DNA from: Synechococcus sp. BIOS-E4-1
GTDB lineage: Bacteria; Cyanobacteriota; Cyanobacteriia; PCC-6307; Cyanobiaceae
Assembly: GCF_014279995.1 (NCBI RefSeq)
Contig: NZ_CP047935.1
Location: forward strand, 2,129,494 to 2,193,493
Reading direction: 5' to 3'
Length of the DNA stretch: 64,000 bases
A program made the translations under genes and the position numbers. Below, one piece after another: positions 1-10,510 of the stretch (positions are counted from its first letter, which is position 1; each line of letters starts with the position of its first letter). Under the pieces are notes generated by a model that ran no database searches, had not been told where the DNA came from, and saw only the letters and a list, made by a program, of their open reading frames with translations.

Positions 1-1
1 A

Positions 2-439
2 TTCCTGCTCGTGCTGTTCATTGTTCTCTGGCAGTCTCTGCAACAACAGAACCGCACCATTCAGAACCTGGTGAAGCAGCTCGACGGACTCGAAGGTGTC
101 GAGCTGCGTAACAGGGAAGGGAACCAAGCACTGATCGAACAGCAGCTTGAGGTTCTCCAGACAAGACAACAAAAGCTGCAGAGGCAGATCAGCAATCTGG
201 AAAGCTGGCAGCGTGCTTCCGGTGATCGGGAACGGACCCTCTGGAACAGGCTCGAAACACCGTTCCCACCCACTCTGGGTCCCGACCTTACCGACGAGCG
301 GGACATTGAGCGAACAACACCACCCGAACTGCCTTCATCTCCACAGCTGTCATCACCACGGCCTTCATCTCAGCAGCCTTCATCTCGACAGCCTTCATCT
401 CAGCAGCCGTCATCTCAACAGCCAGTGATCAGCCCTTGA
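2..439 (+). CDS. Coiled-coil membrane-anchored protein, 5' end outside the window
   Basis: The reading frame is open to the left window edge, so the start is probably not in view; a GTG at 11 is the first usual start codon. The visible N-terminus is hydrophobic (FLLVLFIVLW), consistent with the end of a membrane anchor. Roughly residues 15-75 are rich in Q, E, L and R in a pattern typical of a coiled coil. The C-terminus is a run of six PSSxQ-like pentapeptides. No catalytic motif is visible and I do not recognise the family. The gene ends 11 bp inside the convergent ABC permease gene. Confidence 0.6.
   Translation, partial: FLLVLFIVLWQSLQQQNRTIQNLVKQLDGLEGVELRNREGNQALIEQQLEVLQTRQQKLQRQISNLESWQRASGDRERTLWNRLETPFPPTLGPDLTDERDIERTTPPELPSSPQLSSPRPSSQQPSSRQPSSQQPSSQQPVISP
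331..420 (+). repeat. 15-bp tandem repeat, six copies, coding PSSxQ
   Basis: Six consecutive 15-bp units resembling GCCTTCATCTCAGCA lie in the 3' part of the first gene. Two of the units match this exactly and the others differ by one to several bases. They encode Pro-Ser-Ser-x-Gln pentapeptides and should be prone to slippage, so copy number may differ between strains. Confidence 0.8.
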
Positions 440-1289
440 CCGCATCGCCAGTGGCACTGGGAAGAATGAAGCGCTGCAGAAGAATGAACAGCAGCAGCAC
501 CGGAAGGATAGAAATCACGGATCCTGCGGCCACAATTCTCCAATCGAGAGAAAAACTGCTGGCCAGCTGCTGCAGACCCAGCGGCAACGTGAACAGCTGA
601 GGATCATCCAGAATCACCAGCGGCCAGAGGAAATCGCTCCAGGTGCCGATGAAGACAAACATGGCCAGGGTGATGAGATCAGCTCGTGCGGCTGGAATCA
701 TCACGTTCCACCACTCACCGAGCTTGCTGCAGCCATCCATTCGAGCGGCCTCTTCCAACTCAGCCGGAACACCGAGAAAGCTCTGACGTAGGAGATACAA
801 CCCGAAGGCGGTTGCCGCCTGGGGAATGACAAGAGCCATCAGGGTGTTGCGCAGACCCAGCTGCACCATCAGGAGATAAAGGGGGATCATCACCACCTGA
901 AACGGAATCAGGATGGTGGCGACCACCAAGCCCAGCACCAAGCCACGGCCGGTGAAGCGCATTCGTGCCAGGGGGTAGGCCGCCAGGGAGCAGAACAGCA
1001 GATTGGCCACCACAGCCAACAGGCTGACCACTGTGCTGTTGAACAGATAGCGACCCAGTGGGTTGTCTCGAAACAGCCGTCCGTAGGCATCAAGGCTGGG
1101 TTGTAAGGGCAGCAGCGCTGGAGGGCTCGTAAAAATGTCCTCTGCAGGGCCCTTCAGAGACGTGCTTACCAGCCAGAGAAGGGGCACAAGCACGACCAGT
1201 GCCAGCAACAGCAGTATCAGCAGCTGGAGCAACGCCCCGGCACGAAGCCCAGCTTTGCCCGCTGGGCCTCGAGTGACGGAGGACTGCAT
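429..1289 (-). CDS. Carbohydrate ABC transporter permease (MalG/GgtD type)
   Basis: This is an inner-membrane permease of the carbohydrate-uptake (CUT1) ABC family, about 286 residues with around six membrane segments. The cytoplasmic EAA loop that contacts the ATPase is clear (EEAARMDGCSKLGEWW, followed by MIPAARADL). The N-terminal 25 residues are cytoplasmic and precede the first membrane helix. The start could be the ATG at 1289 or the TTG just before it. The gene begins only a few bases after the leuA stop and is probably co-transcribed with leuA. No partner permease, binding protein or ATPase lies nearby, so the substrate (for example a compatible-solute sugar) cannot be deduced here. 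Confidence 0.85.
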   Translation of the reverse strand: MQSSVTRGPAGKAGLRAGALLQLLILLLLALVVLVPLLWLVSTSLKGPAEDIFTSPPALLPLQPSLDAYGRLFRDNPLGRYLFNSTVVSLLAVVANLLFCSLAAYPLARMRFTGRGLVLGLVVATILIPFQVVMIPLYLLMVQLGLRNTLMALVIPQAATAFGLYLLRQSFLGVPAELEEAARMDGCSKLGEWWNVMIPAARADLITLAMFVFIGTWSDFLWPLVILDDPQLFTLPLGLQQLASSFSLDWRIVAAGSVISILPVLLLFILLQRFILPSATGDAVKG

Positions 1290-1294
1290 CAATT

Positions 1295-2917
1295 TCAGAG
1301 AGTGGGGCGGGCTTCAAGAGGTGCGGTGTCCCTCTGCGGATGCAAAGCCTGTTGTGCAGACCCAGCCACCAGACGGTTCAGAGCATTCACAAATGCCTGA
1401 GCCGCAGCCACCACCACATCCGTATCGGCGGAATGACCCGAATACAACTCACCGTCGCGTCGCAGCCTGATGGTCACCTCACCGATGGCATCAATGCCCT
1501 CGGTCACAGATTTCACGGAGAACTCCACCAGTTCATTGGGCTCCCCGGCCAGAGCATTGAGGGCTTGACAAACGGCATCAACAGGACCGGTGCCGATCGA
1601 CGCCATGGTCTGCTCATTGCCATCTTCATCCGCCAAGGTGACAGTGGCAGTGGGGCTGAGGCTGCTGCCGCAACTCACCTGCACCAGCTTCAGCAGATAG
1701 CGGGCCTCCGGCTGCTGAACCTGCTCACTGACAATGGCTTCAAGGTCACGATCAGTGATTTCGCGTTTGCGATCGGCGAGGTCCTTGAAACGAGCGAAAG
1801 CATCATCAAGATCTTCACGGCTGAGGTCGTACCCCAGCTCTTCCAGACGCGCGCGCACGGCACTGCGACCACTTAACTTTCCCAGGGAAATGCGGTTATC
1901 ACTGAGCCCCACAGTGCGTGCGTCGACGATTTCATAGGTCAGCCGGTTCTTGAGTACACCGTCCTGATGAATCCCCGATTCATGGGCGAACGCATTGGCA
2001 CCCACGATCGCCTTGTTGGGCTGAACCACCATGCCGGTGAGGTTGGAGACCAGGCGTGAGGTTTTGGTGATCTCCTCAGTACGCACAGCAGTCAGTGGAG
2101 TCGGCGAATCCGCATCGCGTCCGAAGAAGGGATTGAAGTAGCGGCGGCGCACATGCAATGCCATCACCAGTTCCTCGAGGGCAGCGTTACCAGCTCGCTC
2201 ACCGATGCCGTTGATCGTGCATTCGAGCTGTCGCGCTCCGTTCTTGACAGCCTCCAGGAAGTTGGCGACAGCAAGGCCAAGATCGTTGTGTCCATGCACT
2301 GACAACACTGCATCGCCGATGTTGGGAACATGGCGATCAATACCCGCGATCAGCTCGCCGAACTCAGTCGGCGTGGTGTATCCGACCGTGTCAGGGATGT
2401 TGATGGTGGTGGCGCCTGCAGCGATCGCTGCCTCGATGACTTCGTAAAGAAATTCAGGATCACTGCGTCCTGCGTCTTCGCAGGAGAATTCAACGTCATC
2501 GACCAGGGAGTGGGCGTAAGCCACCATGTCGGGGACGATGGCCAGCACCTCCTTTCGACTTTTTCGCAGCTTGTGTTCAAGGTGAATATCACTGGTTGCG
2601 ATAAAGGTGTGAATCCGTCTCCGCGGTGCAGGAGCTACTGCTTCAGCGCAGGCTTTGATATCGCCCCTGGACGCTCGAGACAGCCCACAGATCACTGGGC
2701 CGTGTTCTCCCCCGACCTGCTGGGCGATGCGCTGGACAGCGGCAAAGTCCCCTGGACTGGCAAAAGGGAAGCCCGCCTCGATCACATCGACGCCCAGTCT
2801 CGCCAGCTGCTGCGCGATCGCCAGCTTCTCCTCAAGATTGAGACTGGCTCCCGGAGATTGCTCACCGTCCCGGAGGGTGGTGTCAAAGACCAGAACGCGG
2901 CCTGGGTCGTGGGCCAT
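1295..2917 (-). CDS. leuA: 2-isopropylmalate synthase
   Basis: It condenses acetyl-CoA with 2-oxoisovalerate, the first committed step of leucine synthesis. The protein has 540 residues, a normal full length for the long LeuA type. It opens with the HMGL-like TIM barrel signature ([13 protein letters not shown], residues about 13-25). The metal-binding HGHNDLG motif follows near residue 208, with the conserved NGIGERAGN segment after it. The C-terminal third is the allosteric leucine-binding domain, so feedback inhibition by leucine is expected. The ATG at 2917 sits about 130 bp from the divergent GH57 gene, and the two probably share this promoter interval. The ABC permease follows directly downstream. 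Confidence 0.97.
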   Translation of the reverse strand: MAHDPGRVLVFDTTLRDGEQSPGASLNLEEKLAIAQQLARLGVDVIEAGFPFASPGDFAAVQRIAQQVGGEHGPVICGLSRASRGDIKACAEAVAPAPRRRIHTFIATSDIHLEHKLRKSRKEVLAIVPDMVAYAHSLVDDVEFSCEDAGRSDPEFLYEVIEAAIAAGATTINIPDTVGYTTPTEFGELIAGIDRHVPNIGDAVLSVHGHNDLGLAVANFLEAVKNGARQLECTINGIGERAGNAALEELVMALHVRRRYFNPFFGRDADSPTPLTAVRTEEITKTSRLVSNLTGMVVQPNKAIVGANAFAHESGIHQDGVLKNRLTYEIVDARTVGLSDNRISLGKLSGRSAVRARLEELGYDLSREDLDDAFARFKDLADRKREITDRDLEAIVSEQVQQPEARYLLKLVQVSCGSSLSPTATVTLADEDGNEQTMASIGTGPVDAVCQALNALAGEPNELVEFSVKSVTEGIDAIGEVTIRLRRDGELYSGHSADTDVVVAAAQAFVNALNRLVAGSAQQALHPQRDTAPLEARPTL

Positions 2918-3046
2918 GGCAAAAGCCTCGACACGATTTAGTCGGAATGACTATGGATAAGACCACTCTAAGCGAGTGAGCCAGTGCCAATGCTGTAGAT
3001 CCCGCCCGTAATCCCGGTACATTCACACGGTTGATGGGACGGAAAA

Positions 3047-4615
3047 GTGGCCAACGGGGCACTGGCTCTTGTTCTGCATGCCCATCTGCCGTACGTCCGC
3101 GGCGCAGAAGCCCACTCGCTTGAAGAGGACTGGTTCTTCCAGGCACTGATCGAGTGCTATCTCCCCCTGCTGGAGACCCTCGAGCGAGCTGCTACCGATC
3201 CGGGACAGAGCCCACAGCTGACCATGGGGTTATCGCCCACTCTGCTGTCACTGCTGGCCGATTCCACGCTGAGACAGCGTTTTCCGGCCTGGGTCAAAGC
3301 ACGACTCAACCTGTTGCACCATGCCCCGTCTGACCGGCGAGCTGCAGCGGAGCATCTGGCCAGCTGCTTCGAGCGGCACCTCACTGCCTGGCAACACTGT
3401 GACGGCGACGTCATTCCACGGTTCCGTGAACTCCAGCGCCAAGGTGTTCTCGATCTGCTCACCTGTGGGGCCACACACGGGTATCTACCCCTGCTGAGAG
3501 AGCACCCTGAGGTGGTGCGTGCTCAGTTGCGAACGGCCGTCAGAGAGCACCACAGATTGCTGGGAGAGTGGCCTCTGGGCATCTGGCTTCCCGAATGTGC
3601 CTACTACGAAGAACTGGATCGCTGGATGCGCGATGCAGGACTGCGCTACGCCGTCCTCGATGGGCACGGACTTCTGCATGCCGAACCCCGCCCGCGCTAC
3701 GGGGTTTATGCCCCGATCGTGAGCCGGCAGGGAGTGGCCTTCTTCGGTCGTGACAGTGATGCCACCCTCCCAGTCTGGTCAGCGAAGGATGGCTATCCGG
3801 GTGACCCCTGGTACAGGGAATTTCACCGAGATCTGGGCTGGGATCTGCCAGCTGAACAGATCGAAGCCATGGGGCTTCCGGCCCAGCGTCCACTGGGACT
3901 GAAGCTGCACCGGGTCAGCGATCCGGCCGGTGGTCTGGATGGCAAGCAGCCGTACCAGCCTCAACGGGCGATCGAACGCACCCGTGACCATGCCCGGCAT
4001 TTCCTGACGGGCAGACGACAGCAACTTGATCGGCTGAGCGACGGCATGGCTATTGAACCTCTGCTCGTGGCACCTTTTGATGCTGAGCTCTTTGGCCACT
4101 GGTGGTTTGAGGGTCCTGGTTTTCTGGCCGAACTGTTCCGCCAGGCACCGGAACAGAACATCCGATTCACCAGCCTGCGTGGCGTGCTGAACGATCAACC
4201 GAATCTTCAGATCTGCAGTCCCTGCCCTTCCAGCTGGGGCAGGGGTGGTTTTCACGATTACTGGCTCAACGAAACCAATGCCTGGATCATTCCTGAATGG
4301 AGCCGAGCAGGTCGAGCCATGGTGGAACGCTGCAGTCGCGGGGTGGGCAGCGAACTGGACCTTCGTCTGTTGCATCAGGCCGGACGGGAACTACTGCTGG
4401 CCCAGTCCTCCGACTGGAGCTTCATTCTCAGAGCAGGCACCACAACGGAACTGGCCCGTGAGCGCATCGAGCGTCACCTCGAACGCTTCTGGCGCTTGAT
4501 CGCCGCGATCGAGCGACGGGAGCAACTACCGGAGGGATGGCTCGAGGAACTGGAGCAGGAAGACGCCCTCTTCCCCTTGATTCAGCCAGCTGACTGGAGC
4601 AGCATCATTACCTGA
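3047..4615 (+). CDS. Glycoside hydrolase family 57, likely 1,4-alpha-glucan branching enzyme
   Basis: A 522-residue GH57 enzyme with a DUF1957-type C-terminal region, the architecture of GH57 glycogen branching enzymes. Conserved region 1 is HAHLPYVR near the N-terminus. Region 3 is GIWLPECAYY, which carries the catalytic Glu. Region 4 is FDAELFGHWWFEG, which carries the catalytic Asp. It probably adds alpha-1,6 branches to glycogen in the cytoplasm; amylase activity cannot be excluded by sequence alone. It starts with GTG at 3047, in front of which the frame offers no better start. Its 3' end overlaps the convergent lycopene cyclase gene by 8 bp. Confidence 0.88.
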   Translation: MANGALALVLHAHLPYVRGAEAHSLEEDWFFQALIECYLPLLETLERAATDPGQSPQLTMGLSPTLLSLLADSTLRQRFPAWVKARLNLLHHAPSDRRAAAEHLASCFERHLTAWQHCDGDVIPRFRELQRQGVLDLLTCGATHGYLPLLREHPEVVRAQLRTAVREHHRLLGEWPLGIWLPECAYYEELDRWMRDAGLRYAVLDGHGLLHAEPRPRYGVYAPIVSRQGVAFFGRDSDATLPVWSAKDGYPGDPWYREFHRDLGWDLPAEQIEAMGLPAQRPLGLKLHRVSDPAGGLDGKQPYQPQRAIERTRDHARHFLTGRRQQLDRLSDGMAIEPLLVAPFDAELFGHWWFEGPGFLAELFRQAPEQNIRFTSLRGVLNDQPNLQICSPCPSSWGRGGFHDYWLNETNAWIIPEWSRAGRAMVERCSRGVGSELDLRLLHQAGRELLLAQSSDWSFILRAGTTTELARERIERHLERFWRLIAAIERREQLPEGWLEELEQEDALFPLIQPADWSSIIT

Positions 4616-5849
4616 ACCCTGGCGCCTGGCGTTTCGCTGCTCCGAGCACAAGCCCACGCCGCAGCTCCCATGGAGACAGGGCAAACAATCGCAACATCAC
4701 TGCCATCAGCCGGGGCAGCGGCAAGGTGTTGGTCAGGAAGCCAAACCACTCCTCCCGCGGCAGCGCAAAGAAGGTGGCGAAATGGGTTCGCAGCAGGCTT
4801 TCGTTGAATCCCATCAGACGGCCCAGACCGAACTGATACAGCTGATGCCGCAGGACGAGCTCCGCTGGCCAGAGGGCCTGCCAGCCATGGCTGACAAGCT
4901 CAGCGGGCCTCAACGATGGATCAGCCAGTGCTGCTGCCAGAGAATCCGCCAATCCAGGGCCCCGACGCAGAAGTGCACCCACCAGGTAGCCCGATGCCGG
5001 ATGCACCATGCTCGCCGCACCTCCAAAGGCCAGCACCGGCTGACTGCGATCAGGCAGCGGCAGATTCATGGGGAAGAGGCAAAACTCCTCATGGATCACC
5101 TCGGTGATCTCCACGCCGCGCCGATCCAAGCGCTGCTGCAGCCGTTGCTTCAGCACATCGTAGGGAACCCCGGGTGCCAGAGCGAGCGATGTTTCCTCAA
5201 CGAAGAAGATCCTATCCCCCAGATCCATCGCATACAGAAATGTGGGCGGTTCTAGGCGCTGCTCGTCGCTGAGGTGATCGCAGCGGTAATCCATCAGCAC
5301 AAACCGACCGCTGTTGATTGGATCCTCTGAAAACCGTCCCACGACGCCATAGGCCGCCTGCCCCGCCACCGGCCCCTGGTCAGGACGGCGAATGTGTGGG
5401 CTGCTGGCACCGGATGCATCAATAACAAGCCTGGCCTTGTGCACTTCGCCGGAGGCGCAGCTGACCAGAGTGTGCTCTGGTCCTGCTTCGACCCGTTCGG
5501 CGGAGTCGTGATACCAGACCACGCCATCGGCGCGCTTCAGCAAATAGCGCTGTAGGGCAGCCCGATCGAACAAGCCGTAGTCGATGCCGTGAACCAGCGG
5601 TTGATCTGCGGCCTCGGAACCACCAGCTCCGAAGTAACTGAGCGTGTCGCTCCAGCGATGCTCAATCAGATGCTCAAGGTCGAGATCCTTCAACTCATCG
5701 ACCCAGATGCCGTAGGTGTTGGGCCATGGTGCATCCACGGGCTCGGGAGCAATGCCCTCAACAGCGACTCCGCGCTGGTGCAGCTCAGAGGCAATACAGA
5801 GAGCGGCGGGCCCGCCCCCAAGCACCAGCACATCAGCGCAGCTAGCCAA
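4608..5849 (-). CDS. crtL: Lycopene beta-cyclase (CrtL type)
   Basis: This enzyme cyclises the ends of lycopene to give beta-carotene, the precursor of zeaxanthin and of photosystem carotenoids. The N-terminus carries the Rossmann FAD/NAD(P) motif (VLGGGPAAL, residues about 9-17). The plant/cyanobacterial cyclase signature PWPNTYGIWVDEL follows near residue 41. The 413 residues fit the CrtL family. The start is TTG at 5849, only two bases after the gyrA stop, so it is very likely translated from a gyrA-crtL message. Picocyanobacteria often carry a second (epsilon-type) cyclase elsewhere. The beta assignment rests on overall similarity and on my memory that crtL sits beside gyrA in this lineage. 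Confidence 0.9.
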   Translation of the reverse strand: MASCADVLVLGGGPAALCIASELHQRGVAVEGIAPEPVDAPWPNTYGIWVDELKDLDLEHLIEHRWSDTLSYFGAGGSEAADQPLVHGIDYGLFDRAALQRYLLKRADGVVWYHDSAERVEAGPEHTLVSCASGEVHKARLVIDASGASSPHIRRPDQGPVAGQAAYGVVGRFSEDPINSGRFVLMDYRCDHLSDEQRLEPPTFLYAMDLGDRIFFVEETSLALAPGVPYDVLKQRLQQRLDRRGVEITEVIHEEFCLFPMNLPLPDRSQPVLAFGGAASMVHPASGYLVGALLRRGPGLADSLAAALADPSLRPAELVSHGWQALWPAELVLRHQLYQFGLGRLMGFNESLLRTHFATFFALPREEWFGFLTNTLPLPRLMAVMLRLFALSPWELRRGLVLGAAKRQAPGFR

Positions 5850-5851
5850 GG

Positions 5852-8485
5852 TCAGCTGTCCGCCGGCGCACTCTCAGAGTTGGCTTCGACATCTTTACTG
5901 GAATCAGAGTCGGCTGAGGCATCGTCGAGCTCATTCGTCTCGGCTTCCGGGGGAACCAGAACGACCTTAAGGAGACGATCACCCTTGTCGAGCTTCTGTA
6001 GGCGAACACCCGTGGCTGCCCGTGACTGCTGAGGAATGGCATCGGCACTGGTCCGGACGATCACGCCTTTTTCACTCACCAGCAGTAACTCCTCCCCGGC
6101 TCCCAGAACGCTCAGACCCACCAGCTGATCAGCATCCGTGCGGAATTTCATGGCCCTCAGACCCATACCAGCCCGCTTCTGCAGACGGAATTGAGTCACA
6201 GGCACTCTTTTGCCGAGGCCAGCTGCCGAGGCCACCAGCACCCATGGCCCCTCACTGGCAGGGGTGCCTTCGTCATCACCATCGTCGGAACTTGCAGCGA
6301 TCTGATCGGCCAGCTCCACCGGCAGCACATCCATGCTCACCAATTCATCTCCAGAGCGCAGATTCATCGAGCGCACACCACGGGCGGTGCGACCCAGTGG
6401 ACGCAACTCGTCATCACTGAGGCGGAAGTGAATCGTCATTCCAGCCTTCGAGCCGATGAGAACACTGTCTCCAGGCACGGAAAGCCTCACCCATGTGAGC
6501 GCATCACCCTCTTCAAGACCGATGGCGATCAGTCCGTTGGAACGGATGTTGCTGAATGCCGACAGACGAGTGCGTTTGATGAATCCCCCCTGGGTCAGCA
6601 TCAACAGATCGGTGTCGTCGTTGAACTCAGATACGGCGAGAAGCGATGTGATCGCTTCCTCCCTGGGAATGGGCAGCAACTGCACCACAGGTGTTCCCTT
6701 GGCCGTTCGGCTGCACTGAGGCACGCGATACGCGGGCAGGGCGTAGGACACACCACGGTCACTGAACAGCAACAAGGTGTCGTGGTCATTGCAGCCGATG
6801 AACAGCTTGACCGCATCTTCACCCTGACTTCTGGTGCCAGCCTTACCGCGCGTGCCCCGGCTGGTGGCTTCAAATTCGCTCACCGGCATCCGCTTGAGAT
6901 AGCCCGTTTCGGTCACGAGCACGACCGACCGCTCGTTGGCGATCAGATCGATGTCTTCCAGGCCGCCACCAAGGTCGAGAATCTCAGTGCGACGCGGAAC
7001 GGCATGACGATCCCTCAGCTGATTGAGTTCGTCCTTGATCAGACCGAAGACCCGCTCACGACGCCCCAGAATGTCCTTGTAGTCGGCGATCTTGGCGACC
7101 AGATCCTCATGCTCTAGGCGAATCTTGTCGGCCTCAAGAGCAGTGAGTCGCCGCAACTGCATCTGCAGGATCGCGTCCGCCTGAACCTCGCTCAGGCCAT
7201 GACGGTCCTGCAGCTGCTGACGAGCCGTGGCGGTGTCGGGGGCAGCCCTGATCAGGGCGATGATTGGATCGAGCTGGTCGAGAGCCAGCAGCAGACCAAG
7301 CAGAATGTGATCGCGTTCCTCAGCCTTGCGCAGCAGGTAGCGGGTGCGGCGCTCGATCGTCTCGACCCTGAAGTCGAGGAAGACATCGAGCATCTTGCGC
7401 AACGTGAGCAGAATCGGCTCGCCATTGACGAGGGCCAGCATGTAGGCACTGAAATTGCTCTGCAGAGGGGTGAGCTTGTAGAGGTTGTTCAGCACCACCT
7501 GGGGATAGGCATCGCGGCGAAGCTCAACGACGATGCGCATGCCGTCGCGATCACTTTCATCACGGATATCCGAGATCCCTTCCAGCTTTTTGTCGTTGAC
7601 CATCTCGGCAATGCGCTCAATCAGCGCTGCTTTGTTGGTCTGATACGGGAGCTCGGTGATGATCACGGCATCGCGATCAGGACGACCGGGCACCTCGAGT
7701 GTTTCGATGCCGGCCACACCGCGCATCGTCACCGAACCGCGACCACTGAGATAGGTCTCCTTGATTCCGGTGCGGCCCAGGATCTGTCCTCCGGTCGGAA
7801 AATCGGGGCCGGGGATCAGGGCCATCAGCTCCTGATCGCCAATGTCAGGGTTCTCGATCAGAGCCAGAAGACCAGCGATCAGCTCTCCCAGGTTGTGAGG
7901 AGGGATGTTGGTCGCCATGCCCACGGCGATTCCGGCCGAGCCGTTCAGCAAAAGCTGAGGAATCCGTGATGGCAGGACCGTGGGCTCTTGTTGCGAACCG
8001 TCGAAGTTGTCGATGAAATCGACGGTCTCCGCCTCGATGTCTTCGAGGAGCGAGTCGGTCGTGAGTGCCTGCAACCGCGATTCGGTGTATCGCATTGCGG
8101 CTGGCGGATCATTGTCAACCGAGCCGAAGTTGCCATGCCCGTCGATTAGCGGCATCGACATGGAGAAACTCTGGGCCATCCGCACTAGTGCGTCGTAGAC
8201 CGCCGTATCTCCATGGGGGTGATATTTACCGAGCACTTCACCAACCACACGCGCGCACTTGCGGTAGGGGCGGTCACTGGTGAGGCCCAGCTCATACATC
8301 GCATAAAGAATCCTGCGATGAACAGGCTTGAGACCATCACGGGCGTCAGGCAGAGCTCTGCCGACGATCACGCTCATCGCGTACTCGAGATACGAGCGCG
8401 ACATCTCGTTGCGCAGGTCCGTCTGGATGATCCGATCGTCGGAATCGCCGGGACCGCCGCTGCCGGGCCCCACTGAATCCGTCAT
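5852..8485 (-). CDS. gyrA: DNA gyrase/topoisomerase IV subunit A
   Basis: This is the DNA-cleaving subunit of a type IIA topoisomerase. The winged-helix region contains [17 protein letters not shown] (residues about 89-105), with Thr in place of the Ser at the classical quinolone position. The active-site tyrosine is Y133 in MRYTESRL. The C-terminal half has the beta-pinwheel blades. The GyrA box is degenerate (SRGTRGKAG rather than QRRGGKG), so a ParC-like activity is possible if a second gyrA exists elsewhere. The last 30 residues are very acidic. The gene runs away from the CAAD-domain gene across a short divergent promoter region and is followed by crtL after two bases. Confidence 0.95.
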   Translation of the reverse strand: MTDSVGPGSGGPGDSDDRIIQTDLRNEMSRSYLEYAMSVIVGRALPDARDGLKPVHRRILYAMYELGLTSDRPYRKCARVVGEVLGKYHPHGDTAVYDALVRMAQSFSMSMPLIDGHGNFGSVDNDPPAAMRYTESRLQALTTDSLLEDIEAETVDFIDNFDGSQQEPTVLPSRIPQLLLNGSAGIAVGMATNIPPHNLGELIAGLLALIENPDIGDQELMALIPGPDFPTGGQILGRTGIKETYLSGRGSVTMRGVAGIETLEVPGRPDRDAVIITELPYQTNKAALIERIAEMVNDKKLEGISDIRDESDRDGMRIVVELRRDAYPQVVLNNLYKLTPLQSNFSAYMLALVNGEPILLTLRKMLDVFLDFRVETIERRTRYLLRKAEERDHILLGLLLALDQLDPIIALIRAAPDTATARQQLQDRHGLSEVQADAILQMQLRRLTALEADKIRLEHEDLVAKIADYKDILGRRERVFGLIKDELNQLRDRHAVPRRTEILDLGGGLEDIDLIANERSVVLVTETGYLKRMPVSEFEATSRGTRGKAGTRSQGEDAVKLFIGCNDHDTLLLFSDRGVSYALPAYRVPQCSRTAKGTPVVQLLPIPREEAITSLLAVSEFNDDTDLLMLTQGGFIKRTRLSAFSNIRSNGLIAIGLEEGDALTWVRLSVPGDSVLIGSKAGMTIHFRLSDDELRPLGRTARGVRSMNLRSGDELVSMDVLPVELADQIAASSDDGDDEGTPASEGPWVLVASAAGLGKRVPVTQFRLQKRAGMGLRAMKFRTDADQLVGLSVLGAGEELLLVSEKGVIVRTSADAIPQQSRAATGVRLQKLDKGDRLLKVVLVPPEAETNELDDASADSDSSKDVEANSESAPADS

Positions 8486-8624
8486 ACAAGACCTTTAGAT
8501 CGTCAGCCACTTTATCGCGGATGCGCGATCGGATGACACCCGGCTCGTCACCTTTTGCTGTCTGTGTGCAATCAACCAAGGATCAGGACCTTACGCTTTG
8601 GCGTCGCCACTTGGACTGAAGTTG

Positions 8625-9224
8625 ATGTCGTCCGACAAGCCCCCCGAAACTAAGGCTCCTGCCGAATCCATCAATCCGGATCTTCCCGCTCAGGGCGACA
8701 TCACTGAGAGCGGGGCAGAGACGGAGAAAACCGCAGAAGCCCCCAAGTCCGAAACGGCTCCCGCTCCAGCTGCCTTTGCTCCGCCTCAGACACCGGTGAA
8801 GACTGAGCCGGCTGTGCAACCCGTCGCAGCATCTGACTCACCTTCGATTGCAGAGCGCATCAGTGTTCCAGCCCAGGCTTCTGCTGACGACAGCAGAGAA
8901 GAAGGCGGCGAATGGGAACTTCTCTCCAATCGCATCAAGCAGTTCTTCGAGGCGAACAATCTTCAGGATCAATGGCAGAGCCTTCGCCAGCCTCTGTTTC
9001 TGCTCGGTGGACTGATTGTTGTGATCCTGACGATTCGGATCTATGGAGGGATCCTCGATGCCATCGCCACGGTTCCATTGGCTCCACGACTGTTTCAACT
9101 GGTTGGCACCTTTTATGCCTTCTGGTTTGCAGCCACACGCCTGATCCGAGCCGAGGAGCGGAAGAAGATTTCGGCCAACGTGAATGATCTCTGGAGCAGC
9201 TTGCGGGGAGGCTCAAAAACCTGA
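8625..9224 (+). CDS. CAAD/CURT1-type thylakoid membrane protein
   Basis: The N-terminal 100 residues are Pro/Ala/Glu-rich and look disordered. From about residue 100 comes a CAAD domain: an amphipathic helix (NRIKQFFEANNLQDQW) and two membrane helices separated by a short turn. A charged helix (RAEERKKISANVNDLW) closes the protein. CAAD/CURT1 proteins sit in thylakoids and bend the membrane at grana edges or cyanobacterial convergence zones. I chose the ATG at 8625; a TTG at 8598 is possible but gives an unusual extension. The divergent neighbour is gyrA. Confidence 0.85.
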   Translation: MSSDKPPETKAPAESINPDLPAQGDITESGAETEKTAEAPKSETAPAPAAFAPPQTPVKTEPAVQPVAASDSPSIAERISVPAQASADDSREEGGEWELLSNRIKQFFEANNLQDQWQSLRQPLFLLGGLIVVILTIRIYGGILDAIATVPLAPRLFQLVGTFYAFWFAATRLIRAEERKKISANVNDLWSSLRGGSKT

Positions 9225-9288
9225 CCCGGATCGTCACGAAGCGCGAAGCACCGATTGGTAGCTTGATCGAACTCTGTTAGCTCCTGCG

Positions 9289-10452
9289 GTGGACATTCAG
9301 CTCGGACGCTCAAAGGTTGTACGCCGGGCCTATGGCATCGATGAAATCGCACTGGTGCCCGGCGGCAAAACCGTGGATCCAGAGGTGACCAACACCAGCT
9401 GGTCAATTGGAGGAATCGAGCGCGAGATTCCGATTATCGCCAGTGCCATGGATGGCGTCGTCGATGTGGGTATGGCCGTCAACCTGTCCAGGCTCGGAGC
9501 ACTCGGTGTGATCAACCTTGAGGGAGTCCAGACGCGCTACGAAGACCCAAATACTGTTCTCGATCGCATTGCATCGGTCGGCAAGGACCAGTTCGTTCCT
9601 CTGATGCAGGAGATCTACAGCCAGCCTGTGCAGGAGCCCCTGATCCGCAAGCGCATTCAGGACATCAAGGCCCAGGGTGGTATCGCCGCTGTCAGCGGAA
9701 CCCCTGTTGCGGCGCTGCGCTACGGCAAGGCGATCGCCGAAGCTGGTGCCGATCTGTTTTTTGTCCAGGCCACGGTGGTGTCAACGAATCACGTCGGACC
9801 TGAGGGCCAGGAGACACTCGACCTTGCAGCCCTGTGTCGAGATCTGGGGGTGCCCGTTGTGATCGGCAATTGCGTGACCTACGAGGTGGCACTTCAGCTG
9901 ATGCGCGCCGGGGCCGCTGCCGTGATGGTGGGAATCGGCCCTGGAGCTGCATGCACCTCAAGAGGAGTGCTTGGAGTGGGAATACCTCAGGCCACAGCGG
10001 TGGCCGACTGCGCCGCGGCCCGAGAGGATTACCAGAAGGAAAGCAACCGATACGTTCCCATCGTTGCCGACGGCGGCATTGTGACCGGCGGCGACATCTG
10101 CAAATGCATCGCCTGTGGAGCTGATGCCGTGATGATCGGATCACCGATTGCCCGGGCAGAGGAAGCACCTGGTCGTGGCTTTCACTGGGGCATGGCCACC
10201 CCAAGCCCTGTCCTGCCCCGCGGCACCCGCATCAGCGTCGGCAGTACGGGAAGCCTGGAGAGCATTCTGCGTGGACCAGCCAAGCTTGATGACGGAACCC
10301 ATAACCTTCTGGGCTGCCTAAAAACCTCCATGGGAACCCTGGGAGCACGCACCATCAAGGAGATGCAGCAGGTGGAGGTGGTTGTGGCTCCATCGCTGCT
10401 CACCGAGGGCAAGGTTTATCAGAAAGCCCAGCATCTCGGCATGGGCAAGTGA
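9289..10452 (+). CDS. guaB3: GuaB3-type IMP dehydrogenase-related protein
   Basis: A 387-residue member of the IMPDH/GMPR barrel family. It has the catalytic cysteine loop (GPGAACTSR), the phosphate-binding DGGI segment and the GADAVMIGSPIAR motif, but no CBS domains. That size and domain content match the GuaB3 branch found in cyanobacteria and actinobacteria. A GuaB3 from Synechocystis has been reported to oxidise IMP to XMP, so a role in GMP synthesis is likely, though it was long annotated only as related. It starts with GTG at 9289. The downstream gap holds the Yfr1 RNA and then trxA, a conserved picocyanobacterial order. Confidence 0.92.
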   Translation: MDIQLGRSKVVRRAYGIDEIALVPGGKTVDPEVTNTSWSIGGIEREIPIIASAMDGVVDVGMAVNLSRLGALGVINLEGVQTRYEDPNTVLDRIASVGKDQFVPLMQEIYSQPVQEPLIRKRIQDIKAQGGIAAVSGTPVAALRYGKAIAEAGADLFFVQATVVSTNHVGPEGQETLDLAALCRDLGVPVVIGNCVTYEVALQLMRAGAAAVMVGIGPGAACTSRGVLGVGIPQATAVADCAAAREDYQKESNRYVPIVADGGIVTGGDICKCIACGADAVMIGSPIARAEEAPGRGFHWGMATPSPVLPRGTRISVGSTGSLESILRGPAKLDDGTHNLLGCLKTSMGTLGARTIKEMQQVEVVVAPSLLTEGKVYQKAQHLGMGK

Positions 10453-10498
10453 GCACAGTTCTTGCATCGAGACAAGGATGAACCCACCGAGACGCGGG

Positions 10499-10504
10499 TA
10501 AAAT
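10499..10504 (+). promoter_or_regulatory. -10 box of Yfr1
   Basis: TAAAAT lies seven bases before the predicted first nucleotide of Yfr1 (about 10511). No convincing -35 box is visible at the usual distance, which is common in picocyanobacteria. Confidence 0.55.
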
Positions 10505-10510
10505 CGACAT

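Noticed and set aside
331-420. A CRISPR-like array
   Set aside because: The units are contiguous, in frame and without spacers.
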